From: Herbaspirillum sp. ST 5-3
GTDB lineage: Bacteria; Pseudomonadota; Gammaproteobacteria; Burkholderiales; Burkholderiaceae_D
Direction: 5' to 3'
NCBI RefSeq assembly: GCF_004804275.1
Contig: NZ_STGI01000003.1
Location: forward strand, 310,001 to 374,000
DNA: 64,000 nucleotides
Within the stretch, counting starts at the first letter, position 1. Each line of letters starts with the position of its first letter. This document shows positions 7,962 through 16,670 of this stretch, in pieces. The notes under the pieces were generated by a model. The model was given only the letters and a program-made list of their open reading frames with translations, had not been told where the DNA came from and made no database searches. The translations under genes were made by a program, and so were the position numbers.

Positions 7962-9077
7962 TCAGCTTCCGGGGCGCGGCGTGGTGCCGGGGGGAATCGG
8001 ACGGCCGGGCGTGACGGTACGGCGGCTGTCCGCCTGCACTTCGTCGTACCAGAGTTCGTGGTGCGTCCTCGCCCATTCCTCGTCGACCGTGCCGTAGCGC
8101 ATGGCCTCATAGGCGCCGGGTGTTCCCAGCGTGCCGAGATAGATATGTCCCATCGCGGCGATGATGTACAAGGTGGCGCCGGCAAGGTGGAAATAATTGG
8201 ACATCTGCAGCAGATAACGGGTGAAGCCGGTATTCGCGCCGGTATTGATGAAGTAGGGGAAGTCCAGCATCAACCCGGTCAGCGACATGACGAGACCGAG
8301 CAGCGTCACTCCGCCCCAGAACCACAGCTTTTCGCCGGGATTGAAATAGCCGGTCGGTACATGTTCGTGGCTGGCCATGCCGCCGGCCTTGCGGATCCAG
8401 ATCCAGTCGCCGCGAACGAAGCGGTTCTTGCGCACGAAGTTGAAGAACAGGATGATCGAGCAGGCAATGAACAGCGGTCCGACGAAGTTGTGCAGATACT
8501 TCGAGATGACGGCAAACCACGAGAACACTTCATGGCCCATCCATGGCAGCAGCACCTTCTTGCCGAACAGGACGATCAGGCCGGTGATGGCCATCGTCAG
8601 GAAAGCGATTGCCGTCGTCCAATGGATCAGCCGATCCCAATCCGAAAAGCGCTGGATCTTGCGTCCCGTTGCCGGATGTTCGAGGCGTGCCGGGCCGAAG
8701 GCGCGATAGAAGCCGAAGAGCAGCAGCGGCACGACCAGGACCAGCACGCCGAAGATGGTGGCGAAGCTTCCGTTGCGCAGGACGCGCCAGGTGTTGCCGC
8801 CGCGCTGGAGGATCACATCCTGTTCCGGCATGAAGCCGGGCGGAATGATGTAGTGCCGGTCGAAATGCTCGCGCCCCGACGCCGCGTCGCCGTAGCCGGG
8901 TTCCGGCAAGCCTTTTTCAACCTGCAGGATGGTCTGCTCCTCCGCATAGGCGGGATGCGCACTGTCGTTGGGAACCGCCGCGTGCGCTGTAAGGGGAAAC
9001 CATGCCAGCAGCAAGACCAGCAACGCGGCCAGCAACATGGCAGGCCAAAGGCGCGGTCGGATAGGGGCGAGAAGCAT
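7962..9077 (-). CDS. Formate dehydrogenase gamma subunit (membrane cytochrome b)
   Basis: 371 aa from ATG 9077, chosen over an upstream in-frame start (9149) because GGAGG sits 5 bases before it. A signal peptide (LLLAWFPLTAHA) is followed by a ~95-residue periplasmic region (HYIIPPGFMPEQDVILQRGG), then a cytochrome b561-type core with about four membrane helices and heme-ligand His candidates in RLIHWTTAIAF, ISKYLHNFVGP and YFHLAGATLYI. The signature RFSDWDRLIHW and LGTLGTPGAYEAMRYGTVDEEWARTHH fits the FdnI/FdoI-type gamma family. It anchors the alpha/beta dimer and passes electrons from the Fe-S subunit to quinone. The tail is Pro-rich. Confidence 0.93.
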   Translation of the reverse strand: MLLAPIRPRLWPAMLLAALLVLLLAWFPLTAHAAVPNDSAHPAYAEEQTILQVEKGLPEPGYGDAASGREHFDRHYIIPPGFMPEQDVILQRGGNTWRVLRNGSFATIFGVLVLVVPLLLFGFYRAFGPARLEHPATGRKIQRFSDWDRLIHWTTAIAFLTMAITGLIVLFGKKVLLPWMGHEVFSWFAVISKYLHNFVGPLFIACSIILFFNFVRKNRFVRGDWIWIRKAGGMASHEHVPTGYFNPGEKLWFWGGVTLLGLVMSLTGLMLDFPYFINTGANTGFTRYLLQMSNYFHLAGATLYIIAAMGHIYLGTLGTPGAYEAMRYGTVDEEWARTHHELWYDEVQADSRRTVTPGRPIPPGTTPRPGS

Positions 9078-9079
9078 GT

Positions 9080-9313
9080 CTACCTCCGGTCGTTGGTCCG
9101 GTTGTATTCGTTCTGGCGCAGATTGCGATTGGAAATCGCCGCATACCACGCCAGCCGGTCATTGTGGAAATTGGCCTGCGGCGGCAGGTTGTCCGCCTTG
9201 CCGTCGTACTTGCCGTCGATCCAGGTCGGGTGCTGCTCGACTTCCAGGCAGCCCGTCAGCAGCAGCGGCATCATCAGCACCATTGGCGCCATCAGAAATC
9301 GCGAGTTTTTCAT
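9080..9313 (-). CDS. 77-aa lipoprotein coupled to FDH beta gene
   Basis: 77 aa, MKNSRFLMAPMVLMMPLLL then lipobox LTGC (Cys22). The mature part is only ~55 residues (LEVEQHPTWIDGKYDGKADN, then NFHNDRLAWYAAISNRN), hydrophilic with several Trp, Tyr and Asn. Its ATG overlaps the FDH beta stop as ATGA, and its own stop ends 3 bases before the FDH gamma ATG, so translation of the three genes is coupled. Its fixed place between electron-transfer and membrane subunits suggests a lipid-anchored accessory of the periplasmic FDH complex. No named family is recognised. Confidence 0.78.
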   Translation of the reverse strand: MKNSRFLMAPMVLMMPLLLTGCLEVEQHPTWIDGKYDGKADNLPPQANFHNDRLAWYAAISNRNLRQNEYNRTNDRR

Positions 9314-9990
9314 GTCGGCAGCTTTCGTGGATTGTTCTGGAAATCGTTCAGGTCCTGGTTGGGGCGCGGTCCGCTGCCCTTGGCCTTGATCTCGCCGCCC
9401 TTGGACGGTTGGTAGGCAATGTCCCAGCCCCACAGCTCCGGCCCGTAGCCCCGGGTTTCGACGCGCGCTTCGTAGATCCTGGCGATGGTGTTGGCGTCGC
9501 CGGCCAGCAAGGCCTTGGTGCCGCATTGCTCGGCGCAGGCGGGCAGTTTGCCTTCGCTGATGCGGTTGCGTCCGTATTTCTGGAATTCGGCTTCGGTATT
9601 GTCCGGTTCCGGTCCGCCCGCGCAGTAGGTGCATTTGTCCATCTTGCCGCGATGATTGAAGGCGCCGGTCTCCGGAAATTGTGGCGCGCCGAACGGGCAG
9701 GCGAAATAGCAGTAGCCGCAGCCGATGCACATGTCCTTGTCGTGCAGCACGATGCCATCCTCGGTATGGTAGAAGCAGTCCACCGGGCAGACCGCCATGC
9801 AGGGCGCATCGGTGCAGTGCATGCACGCGACCGAAATGTAATGTTCGCCCGGCACGCCATCGTTGATGGTCACGACGCGGCGGCGATTGACGCCCCACGG
9901 CGTCTCATTCTCGTTCTTGCAGGCGGTGACGCAGCCGTTGCAATCGATGCAGCGCTCCGTATCGCAAATGAACTTCATTCTGGCGGCCAT
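9310..9990 (-). CDS. fdhB: Formate dehydrogenase beta subunit (four [4Fe-4S] electron-transfer protein)
   Basis: 226 aa, start supported by GGAG 6 bases upstream. Four ferredoxin-like cysteine sets are visible: CIDCNGCVTACK (near residue 14), CMHCTDAPCMAVCP, CIGCGYCYFACP and CTYC with the later CAEQC, the DmsB/FdnH pattern. The C-terminal part (YEARVETRGYGPELWGW) lacks the membrane anchor helix of E. coli FdnH, so it should stay soluble in the periplasm, carried out with the TAT-exported alpha subunit. It passes electrons from the W/Mo site to the gamma cytochrome. It lies 35 bases after the alpha gene and overlaps the small lipoprotein gene. Confidence 0.94.
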   Translation of the reverse strand: MAARMKFICDTERCIDCNGCVTACKNENETPWGVNRRRVVTINDGVPGEHYISVACMHCTDAPCMAVCPVDCFYHTEDGIVLHDKDMCIGCGYCYFACPFGAPQFPETGAFNHRGKMDKCTYCAGGPEPDNTEAEFQKYGRNRISEGKLPACAEQCGTKALLAGDANTIARIYEARVETRGYGPELWGWDIAYQPSKGGEIKAKGSGPRPNQDLNDFQNNPRKLPT

Positions 9991-10025
9991 GCGAGTCTCC
10001 GTGTCAGTGTCTTGTCAGTGCATTG

Positions 10026-12917
10026 TCAGTACTTCGCCAGCCTGCATAGCGAGGCTTTCGTTTCCTGCATCATCGTCACGATGTCGTAGCCGTAGGTCCA
10101 GCCGGTATTGGCCGCCTCGCCTCGCACGATGGGCGCCGCGCCTTGCGGATAATGCGGTTCAAGATCCTCGCCCATCCACCATCCGCCGAAGTGGAAGGGC
10201 ATCCACACCAGTCCTTCCGGCACGCGCTGGGTCACCATCGCATGCACTTTCAGACGCGCGCCGGTCGGTGTCTCGACCCAGACGAACTCGCCGGTCTTCA
10301 CGCCGGTGCGCGCCGCATCGAGCGGATTGACTTCGACGAACATGGCCTGCTGCAACTCGGCCAGCCAGGGGTTGGAGCGCGTTTCATCGCCGCCGCCTTC
10401 ATATTCGACCAGGCGGCCGGAGGTCATGATGAGCGGATAGTCCTTCGCGAAATCCACCGCCTGCACGCTCTTGTAGAGCGTCGGCAGGCGCCAGAAGGCA
10501 GCCTTGTCCTCATAGGTCGGATATTGCGCGGCCAGGTCGCGCCGCGGCGTGACCAGCGGCTCGCGGTGCACCGGCACCGGATCGGGGAAATTCCAGACAT
10601 TGGCGCGCGAGCGGGCATTGCCGAAGGGCGCGCAGCCATGCTGGATCACCACGCGGATGATGCCGCCGGAGAGATCGGTCTTCCAGTTCTTGCCTTCCGC
10701 CAGCGCCTGTTCTTGCGCCGTCAGCTCGTTCCACCAGCCGAGTTTTTTCAGAAAGACATGGTCGAATTCCGGATAGCCGGTGTCGATCTCGCTGTCCTTC
10801 GTGGTCGAGCCGTCCGCCGCCAGCAGCGGCGCGCCGTTGTGCTCGACACCCCAGTTGGCGCGGAAGGGAAGGCCGCCTTCGATCACCGGTTTCGACAGGT
10901 CGTACAGGATGGGCGTGCCGGGATGCTTCAGCTCCGGCGTGCCCCAGCAGGGCCAGGGCAGTCCGTAGTAGTCGCCCTTGCAGGGGCCGGACTCGGCGAG
11001 CAGGGTGGTCGGATTGAAGGTGTGCTTGTTCTGCATGTGCAGCTTCAGGCGCTCCGGCGAACAGCCGGTGTAGCCGATGGTCCAGCACGATCGGTTGATC
11101 TCGCGCAGGATGTCCTCGATCACCGGCTCGTCCTTGACGACCTTGATGTTCTTGCACAACTCGTTCGCAAAGCCGAACTTCTTCGCGAACAGGTACATGA
11201 TTTCATGGTCGGTCTTGCATTCGAACAGCGGCTGGATCACCCGCTCGCGCCATTGCAGGCTGCGGTTGGAGGCGGTGACCGAACCCTGGGTTTCGAATTG
11301 CGTCGCCGCCGGCAGCAGATACACGCCGTCCTTGCGGCCGTGCATCGCGGCCGTCATGCTGGGATAGGGATCGATCACGACCAGCATGTCGAGCTTCTGC
11401 ATTGCCGCCTTCATGTCCGGCAGGCGCGTCTGGCTGTTGGGCGCATGACCCCAGTAGAAAACCGCACGCAGATTGCTCGGCTGGTCGATGAATTCGTTCT
11501 TTTCCAGCACGCCGTCGAACCAGCGCGACACGGTCATGCCCGGCTTTTCCATCAGCTCCTTGGAGGCAAAGCGCGACAGCATCCAGTTGTAGTCGACACC
11601 CCAGACCGCCGAGAAATGCTTCCATGCGCCCTCGGCCACGCCGTAGTAGCCGGGCAGGGTATCCGGATTGGGTCCGACGTCGGTCGCGCCCTGCACATTG
11701 TCATGGCCGCGATAGATGTTGGCTCCGCCGCCGGCAACGCCGATATTGCCCAGTGCCAGTTGCAGGATGCACAGCGCCCGCACGTTGGCCGTGCCGACGT
11801 GATGCTGCGTGATGCCCATGCACCAGACAATCGAGGAAGGGCGATTCTTGGCCAGCATTTCGGCCGCGAGCCGGACGGCTTCTTCCGGTATGCCGGTCAC
11901 ATCCGACACCTTGTCCGGCGTCCATTTCGCGACTTCCTTGCGCACGTCGTCCATGCCGTAGGTGCGGCGCGCGATGTATTCCTTGTCTTCCCAGCCGTTG
12001 TTGAAAATGTGCCACAGCACGCCCCACACGAAGGGAATGTCGGTGCCCGGACGAATCCGCACATAGTGGTGGGCAAAGCGCGCGGTGCGCGTGAAGCGCG
12101 GATCGACCACGATCATCTTCGCACCCAGTTCCTTCGCGTGCAGGAAGTGCAGCATCGAGATCGGATGTGCTTCGGCGGGATTGGAGCCGATGAACAGGAC
12201 CGCCTTGCTGTGCGAGAGATCGTTGAAGGAATTGGTCATCGCGCCGTAGCCGAAGGTCTGGGCCACGCCGGCAACCGTCGTCGAATGGCAGATGCGCGCC
12301 TGGTGATCGCAATTGTTCGAGCCCCACATCGACACGAACTTGCGCAGCAGATAGGACTGCTCGTTGTTGTGCTTGCTGGAGCCGATCCAGAAGATCGCGT
12401 CCGGTCCGGACTTCTCGCGGATCTGCAGCAGCTTGTCGCCGATCTCGTTGATCGCCTGGTCCCAGGAAATGCGCTGGTACTTGCCGTCGACCAGCTTCAT
12501 CGGATAGCGCAGGCGGCGCTCGCCGTGCCCGTGCTCGCGCACCGATGCGCCTTTCGCGCAATGCGCCCCCATGTTGAACGGCGAGTCGAAAGCGGTATCC
12601 TGGCGCACCCACACGCCGTTCTGCACGATGGCGTCCACCGAGCAGCCGACCGAGCAGTGGGTGCAGATGGTGTGTTTCAGTTCCGGCTGGCCGGCGGCAG
12701 CGGCCGGCGCGTCTGCCGCTTCGGCTGCTGCGGCTGGTTGAATCACGTTCAAGGGGAGCTGGCGTGCGAGGACGGCCGCGCCTGCGGTGACGCCGGTGCG
12801 CATCAGGAAGCCGCGCCGATTCATGGTGGACGAGCTGGACGAGGCGCTGCGCTCCGCACTTCTGCGCACCAGCGTGGCCTGGCTGTCGGCGCCGCCGGAT
12901 TTCCGAACAAGGGACAT
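10026..12917 (-). CDS. fdhA: Formate dehydrogenase alpha subunit, Cys type, TAT-exported (W or Mo bis-MGD)
   Basis: 963 aa; start fixed by GAGGAGG 8 bases upstream. A twin-arginine signal (NRRGFLMRTGV, residues 33-43) sends it folded to the periplasm. The N-terminal [4Fe-4S] cluster uses Cys85, Cys88, Cys92 and Cys120 (ICTHCSVGC, HCAKG). The metal ligand is Cys203 in NNCDHQARICHSTTVAG, where E. coli FdnG has selenocysteine, and the neighbouring His is kept. The length (~960) is that of single-chain FdnG/FdoG-like subunits. It oxidises formate to CO2. The neighbouring tungstate transporter genes suggest tungsten as the metal, an inference. A 926-codon open frame on the opposite strand is a GC-driven shadow. 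Confidence 0.96.
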   Translation of the reverse strand: MSLVRKSGGADSQATLVRRSAERSASSSSSTMNRRGFLMRTGVTAGAAVLARQLPLNVIQPAAAAEAADAPAAAAGQPELKHTICTHCSVGCSVDAIVQNGVWVRQDTAFDSPFNMGAHCAKGASVREHGHGERRLRYPMKLVDGKYQRISWDQAINEIGDKLLQIREKSGPDAIFWIGSSKHNNEQSYLLRKFVSMWGSNNCDHQARICHSTTVAGVAQTFGYGAMTNSFNDLSHSKAVLFIGSNPAEAHPISMLHFLHAKELGAKMIVVDPRFTRTARFAHHYVRIRPGTDIPFVWGVLWHIFNNGWEDKEYIARRTYGMDDVRKEVAKWTPDKVSDVTGIPEEAVRLAAEMLAKNRPSSIVWCMGITQHHVGTANVRALCILQLALGNIGVAGGGANIYRGHDNVQGATDVGPNPDTLPGYYGVAEGAWKHFSAVWGVDYNWMLSRFASKELMEKPGMTVSRWFDGVLEKNEFIDQPSNLRAVFYWGHAPNSQTRLPDMKAAMQKLDMLVVIDPYPSMTAAMHGRKDGVYLLPAATQFETQGSVTASNRSLQWRERVIQPLFECKTDHEIMYLFAKKFGFANELCKNIKVVKDEPVIEDILREINRSCWTIGYTGCSPERLKLHMQNKHTFNPTTLLAESGPCKGDYYGLPWPCWGTPELKHPGTPILYDLSKPVIEGGLPFRANWGVEHNGAPLLAADGSTTKDSEIDTGYPEFDHVFLKKLGWWNELTAQEQALAEGKNWKTDLSGGIIRVVIQHGCAPFGNARSRANVWNFPDPVPVHREPLVTPRRDLAAQYPTYEDKAAFWRLPTLYKSVQAVDFAKDYPLIMTSGRLVEYEGGGDETRSNPWLAELQQAMFVEVNPLDAARTGVKTGEFVWVETPTGARLKVHAMVTQRVPEGLVWMPFHFGGWWMGEDLEPHYPQGAAPIVRGEAANTGWTYGYDIVTMMQETKASLCRLAKY

Positions 12918-12930
12918 GATTGACGCCTCC

Positions 12931-13161
12931 TCAGAAAGCCGCGGTGGAATAGTATTTCCGGATGTGTTCCGTTTCGTGATATCCCTTCGCGTCGGAAGGG
13001 ACAGAAGGGGACGAGGACGCGGCAGGCGGATCTGCCTTGATGTCGGATTGTGGCGTCAGCAGCGCGGCGGCGCCGGCGAGTGCCGGCATGCCTACGGCCG
13101 CGGCCAGGAAATTGCGTCGAGACGCGGTCTTTGAATGATCGGTCGCCTTGTTCTTGTCCAT
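12931..13161 (-). CDS. Formate dehydrogenase region TAT-signal small protein
   Basis: 76 aa from ATG 13161 (GGAGG about 8 bases upstream; an upstream in-frame start at 13194 lacks one). It has a clear twin-arginine signal, SRRNFLAAAVGMPALAGAAA, followed by a short mature region ending YHETEHIRKYYSTAAF. This matches the small 'formate dehydrogenase region TAT target' family, which sits directly before the FDH catalytic gene in many proteobacteria. The mature part is too short to be an enzyme, and its role is unknown; it may act as a subunit or export aid of the complex. The gap to fdhA is 13 bases, so they are in one operon. Confidence 0.88.
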   Translation of the reverse strand: MDKNKATDHSKTASRRNFLAAAVGMPALAGAAALLTPQSDIKADPPAASSSPSVPSDAKGYHETEHIRKYYSTAAF

Positions 13162-13178
13162 GTTCCCGCTCCTCCGGC

Positions 13179-13838
13179 TCACTTCAATGAACATGCCTCA
13201 TCCATCGTGAATGCCTCGGCTTCGATCTCGAAGAAGGCCTGGATGAAATCGGCAACCCGCTGATAGAAATTCGCGCCCGGCGCACCACGCATGTGGTCCA
13301 GGCACGGCAAATACCATGTGGCGATGTGCTTCTCGAAAAACGTCATTTGCACGGCGAGTGGCTGTGGCGTGACACCCGGGGCGCCGGCGATCAGGATGCG
13401 CATCGCTTCGCACAAGGCGCCGAGATGGTCTTCCAGTTCGCCGCTGCCCGCCGCGCGGGACAGGCCGAGTTGCGCAAGGTCCGCGCGCAATCCCGCCAGC
13501 GGCTTTTCCATCATGAAGCCGGCCAGGTACAGCGATGCGTAAGGATTGACCTGTGGTGTGCCGATGCTGATGAACAGGGCGTCGAATTCCTCGCGTACGG
13601 CGTCGGCGTCGATCACGCCGGCGGCAAGAATCAGTTTTTCCCAGGCGAGTTCCAGCGGATTGCCGGCTTGTCCGGCGGCAAGCGAATCGGCGCCGGCCAG
13701 GACGGTCAGCAGCGTCGCGTCAGGCGCACGGAGCAGCAGGCGCGCGATGAGCGCGTAGAAGTCGGCGCGGGCCAGTTCGTCCGCGTCGTCCTGCTCCTGT
13801 ACCGTATGCTCTGCATACGCGGCTTCGGGCCGATTCAT
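13179..13838 (-). CDS. TorD/DmsD-family maturation chaperone for formate dehydrogenase
   Basis: 219 aa from ATG 13838; a longer frame to 13946 has no better ribosome site and adds a non-family extension. All-helical TorD-like features are present: ARADFYALIARLLL near the N-terminus, the central EFDALFIS and NPYASLYL (normally E(Y/F)xxLF and PxxS), and HIATWYLPCLDHM late in the chain. Such cytoplasmic chaperones bind the TAT signal and hold the apo-enzyme until cofactor insertion. Its place directly upstream of the TAT small protein and fdhA identifies the client. The name torD is avoided because the client is not TMAO reductase. Confidence 0.88.
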   Translation of the reverse strand: MNRPEAAYAEHTVQEQDDADELARADFYALIARLLLRAPDATLLTVLAGADSLAAGQAGNPLELAWEKLILAAGVIDADAVREEFDALFISIGTPQVNPYASLYLAGFMMEKPLAGLRADLAQLGLSRAAGSGELEDHLGALCEAMRILIAGAPGVTPQPLAVQMTFFEKHIATWYLPCLDHMRGAPGANFYQRVADFIQAFFEIEAEAFTMDEACSLK

Positions 13839-14034
13839 TCGACGCGCTTTCTGTTCAAATGCGCCTCCACGGACGATGTGTGCTGTCGGGCAGGAAATGG
13901 GCTCAAAGTACGCGCACCGACCGCTATTTGATTCAGGAATGGCCAAATGTTTCTCCTGCCGGCCTCAAAACGAGAACTAGTCGACAACGATTTGCGTCTC
14001 ATCAAAAGCCGACTGGCAAAAATGCCTCGCGGAA

Positions 14035-16143
14035 TCATGGCCGCCGCGCCGAGGTAAACGCGCCCGGGTTGGACTGCATCAGGTCGATCACGCGGCAGTC
14101 GCCGCACATCTTCAGCCGCTCCAGATTGGCGCTGAACGCATCATGGGCGGCCAGTCTTGCCAGCATGCTTTCAATCACCTTCTCCGTGCCGAAGGGCTTG
14201 TTGCAGCGTATGCAGGAGAAGGGCCGCGTTTCATTCAGCACGAGAGGATTTTTTGCCGCATCGCGCAGGTTCAGCCGGGGCACGAGCGTGAGCGCGCTCT
14301 CGGGGCAGGTCTGCACGCACAGGCCGCATTGCACACAATTTTTTTCGATGAAGCGCAGCTGCGGCCGGTCGGTGGTGTCCATCAGCGCGGACGAAGGGCA
14401 GGCGCCGGCGCATGCCATGCACAGGGTGCAGGCGGCGGAATCGACTTGCACGCTGCCGAAAGGCGCACCTGCCGGAAGCGGAATTTCCTCTACCTTCGCG
14501 GGAGCGTGTTCCTGCAGATGTCCGATGGCGAAATCGAGCGTATCGCGCTTGTCGGCAAAGGCATTGAACCTGGCCGGCACTCCCGGCACTTCACCGCGCG
14601 GCGCATGCAGCAGGGCCGCGTCTAGCGCTTCCGGCGTCGCAGCCTCGATCAACTGCAGATGGGTGCCGCCGTAGCCGAGGCCCGACAGGATCGCCTGCGC
14701 AATCTGCATCTGTTCTCTCAGCGCGGTCATGTACTGCGGCGCTTCTTCGCCGGTGGCGAGCACGGCGATGCCGGATGCGCCCCAGGCAATGGCGCTCAGC
14801 CACAGGTCGATGCCGGCCGAGGCGACGTGATGCAGCGCCAGCGGGATGACGCGCGCCGGAAGGCCGCGCAAGCGCTTGCCGCCTTTTGCCAGGCGGCCCA
14901 GCGTATTGATCAGCGCGGTGCCGCCTTCCTTGCTGTGGAACAGCAGCACCGGCTGCTTGCCGCCGGCTGCCGCATAGGTGGTGAGCAGCGTTTTCAGACG
15001 CCGTCCCAGATGCGGCGCATCGGGATAGCCATAGCCGAGCGCGCCCGACGGGCAGACCGTGGTGCAGGCGCCGCAGCCCATGCACAGATGCGGATCCACC
15101 TTGATGTGATTGCCGTTGCTGTCTGACGTGCTGATTGCGCCGGTGGAGCAGACATCGATGCAGGCGGTGCAGCCGGTTTTCCGGTTGCGGCTGTGGGCGC
15201 AGAGTTTTTCCTTGTAGCGAAAGTATTTCGGCTTCTCGAATTCACCGACCAGTTGGCCCAGGCGCAGCGCGGCTTCATGCTCGGCTGCGATGTCGTTCGC
15301 GGGCGCGGCATAGCCTTGCGGCGGCTCGTGCAGCGTGATCAAGGGCGCCGGGGACAGATCGAATACCAGGTCGCATTGCAGCTCCTGCCGAATTGGCTGC
15401 CGCGCGAAATCGATGGCGCCGACCGCGCCGCACGCTTCCACGCAATCGCCGTGCCGCTTGCAGCGCTCATGGTCGATCTGGAAGACCGGACTGATCGCGT
15501 TTTCCGGGCAGGCGTCGATGCAGGCATTGCATCGCACGCATCGGTCCAGGTCGATCGGATTGGACTGCTGCCAGCGCACCGTGAACGCACCCAGCCAGCC
15601 GCCGATCTCGACTTGCGCGCCGGACAACACCGGATAGCGGCGCGCGTGCGGCATGGAAGTCGTGGCGCGTGCATCGGTCAGCAGCAGGCTGATGCTCAAC
15701 TGCTTGCTCAGGCGCTCCGCCCATGGCAGTGCCCGGTCGGCGCTGCCGATGACCAGCACGCGGCCGCGCGAGGAATAGTTCACCACCGGCACCGGATCGG
15801 CGGCGGGCAGGGCGGCGTCGGCCAGCAGCGCCGCCATCTTCGGGAGGGCGCTTGCCGCCTGCGAACCCCACCCCGCTGTTTCGCGCAGATTCACGAAGCG
15901 CAGCGGGACAGCGCCATTTTCCTGTTGCGCGAGTTCCTCGAACAGCGCGCTCTCCTGCGTGCAGCCGACCACCACCGGCGCCGTTCCCCTCAGCGCATCG
16001 CGGCAGGCGTCCACTTGCCTTCCGCACAATTCGTGCGCGACCGGAAGAGCTTCCGTCCCGAGCGCCTTGCCGAGTTTTTCGCCTGCGGCGGCGTCGAGCG
16101 GCATGCTGCGGTTGCAACTGCAAATCCTGAATGTCGTGTTCAT
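14035..16143 (-). CDS. Multi-[4Fe-4S] ferredoxin-like protein of the FDH cluster
   Basis: 702 aa from ATG 16143. After an N-terminal region with CSCN and CGRQVDACRD come many cysteine sets: CVRCNACIDACP, a CKRHGDCVEACG set, the CTACIDVCS set, CMGCGACTTVCP, CTLCMACAGACP, CVQCGLCVQTCP, and a C-terminal CIRCNKPFG plus CGDC. That is enough for about six [4Fe-4S] clusters with a Rossmann-like middle part (VLVIGSADRALPWAERL; LWLSAIAWGASGIAVLATG). No signal or membrane segment, so cytoplasmic. It belongs to the conserved FDH-cluster '4Fe-4S binding protein' together with DUF3305/DUF3306. Its role is unproven; electron supply for cofactor maturation is a plausible inference. Confidence 0.88.
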   Translation of the reverse strand: MNTTFRICSCNRSMPLDAAAGEKLGKALGTEALPVAHELCGRQVDACRDALRGTAPVVVGCTQESALFEELAQQENGAVPLRFVNLRETAGWGSQAASALPKMAALLADAALPAADPVPVVNYSSRGRVLVIGSADRALPWAERLSKQLSISLLLTDARATTSMPHARRYPVLSGAQVEIGGWLGAFTVRWQQSNPIDLDRCVRCNACIDACPENAISPVFQIDHERCKRHGDCVEACGAVGAIDFARQPIRQELQCDLVFDLSPAPLITLHEPPQGYAAPANDIAAEHEAALRLGQLVGEFEKPKYFRYKEKLCAHSRNRKTGCTACIDVCSTGAISTSDSNGNHIKVDPHLCMGCGACTTVCPSGALGYGYPDAPHLGRRLKTLLTTYAAAGGKQPVLLFHSKEGGTALINTLGRLAKGGKRLRGLPARVIPLALHHVASAGIDLWLSAIAWGASGIAVLATGEEAPQYMTALREQMQIAQAILSGLGYGGTHLQLIEAATPEALDAALLHAPRGEVPGVPARFNAFADKRDTLDFAIGHLQEHAPAKVEEIPLPAGAPFGSVQVDSAACTLCMACAGACPSSALMDTTDRPQLRFIEKNCVQCGLCVQTCPESALTLVPRLNLRDAAKNPLVLNETRPFSCIRCNKPFGTEKVIESMLARLAAHDAFSANLERLKMCGDCRVIDLMQSNPGAFTSARRP

Positions 16144-16183
16144 GAAATCCGCCTGTCTGTCATGCTTGCATGTCCGGCACATC

Positions 16184-16636
16184 CTATGCATCCGGCGCGG
16201 GTGGGTCATCCTTGCCGGCCTCATTTGGCTCCTGCTCCGGCTCCTGTTCTTGCTCCTCGGCGGACGGGAAAATGCTGCGTGCGTGCTGCAAGGCCGCGAG
16301 CATCACCGGTGTCAGCAGCGTGGGCCGGGTGTAATCGCCGATATAGACATCGAGGCCATCCATCGCATTGAAGTGCGGATCGGAAAAGAGCGCCTTCATT
16401 GCCGCGCGCCGCACTGTCGGGTCGGTTCCTTTCGCGACAAAGAGCGAGTAATCGGAGTCGGCCGCGAGATGCTTCACGTCCTCCATGGTCGGCAGCATGG
16501 GCACGTCCGCATTGCCGGAAGTCGTTGCCGGCTTGACGGCATCTTCAACTGGATGGACATCGGGCTTGCCGTTTTCCGCCTTCGCGAATTCGGCTTTCCT
16601 TTTTGCCCAGCGCTGGAAAAATCCCTCTGCAGCCAT
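16184..16636 (-). CDS. DUF3306 protein of the formate dehydrogenase cluster
   Basis: 150 aa. It begins MAAEGFFQRWAKRKAEF, a typical DUF3306 opening, with the conserved core LPTMEDVKHLAADSDYSLFVAKG and VRRAAMKALFSDPHFNAMDGLDVY. The tail is an acidic Glu/Gln/Pro-rich stretch, probably disordered. DUF3306 proteins are cytoplasmic, of unknown activity, and travel with FDH genes. It lies 40 bases upstream of the multi-ferredoxin gene and 34 bases downstream of tupA in the same direction, linking the tungstate uptake genes to the FDH assembly genes. Usually its companion DUF3305 is adjacent; here that gene is at the far end of the block. Confidence 0.87.
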   Translation of the reverse strand: MAAEGFFQRWAKRKAEFAKAENGKPDVHPVEDAVKPATTSGNADVPMLPTMEDVKHLAADSDYSLFVAKGTDPTVRRAAMKALFSDPHFNAMDGLDVYIGDYTRPTLLTPVMLAALQHARSIFPSAEEQEQEPEQEPNEAGKDDPPAPDA

Positions 16637-16670
16637 GTCTTGTCCCCGGTGTGCCGACGATGCGCGCCGC

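Noticed and set aside
10143-12923. A 926-codon open frame on the plus strand
   Set aside because: It lies wholly opposite fdhA; high GC gives long antisense frames. Its His/Arg/Gly-rich composition lacks any domain or signal, and no ribosome site precedes it.
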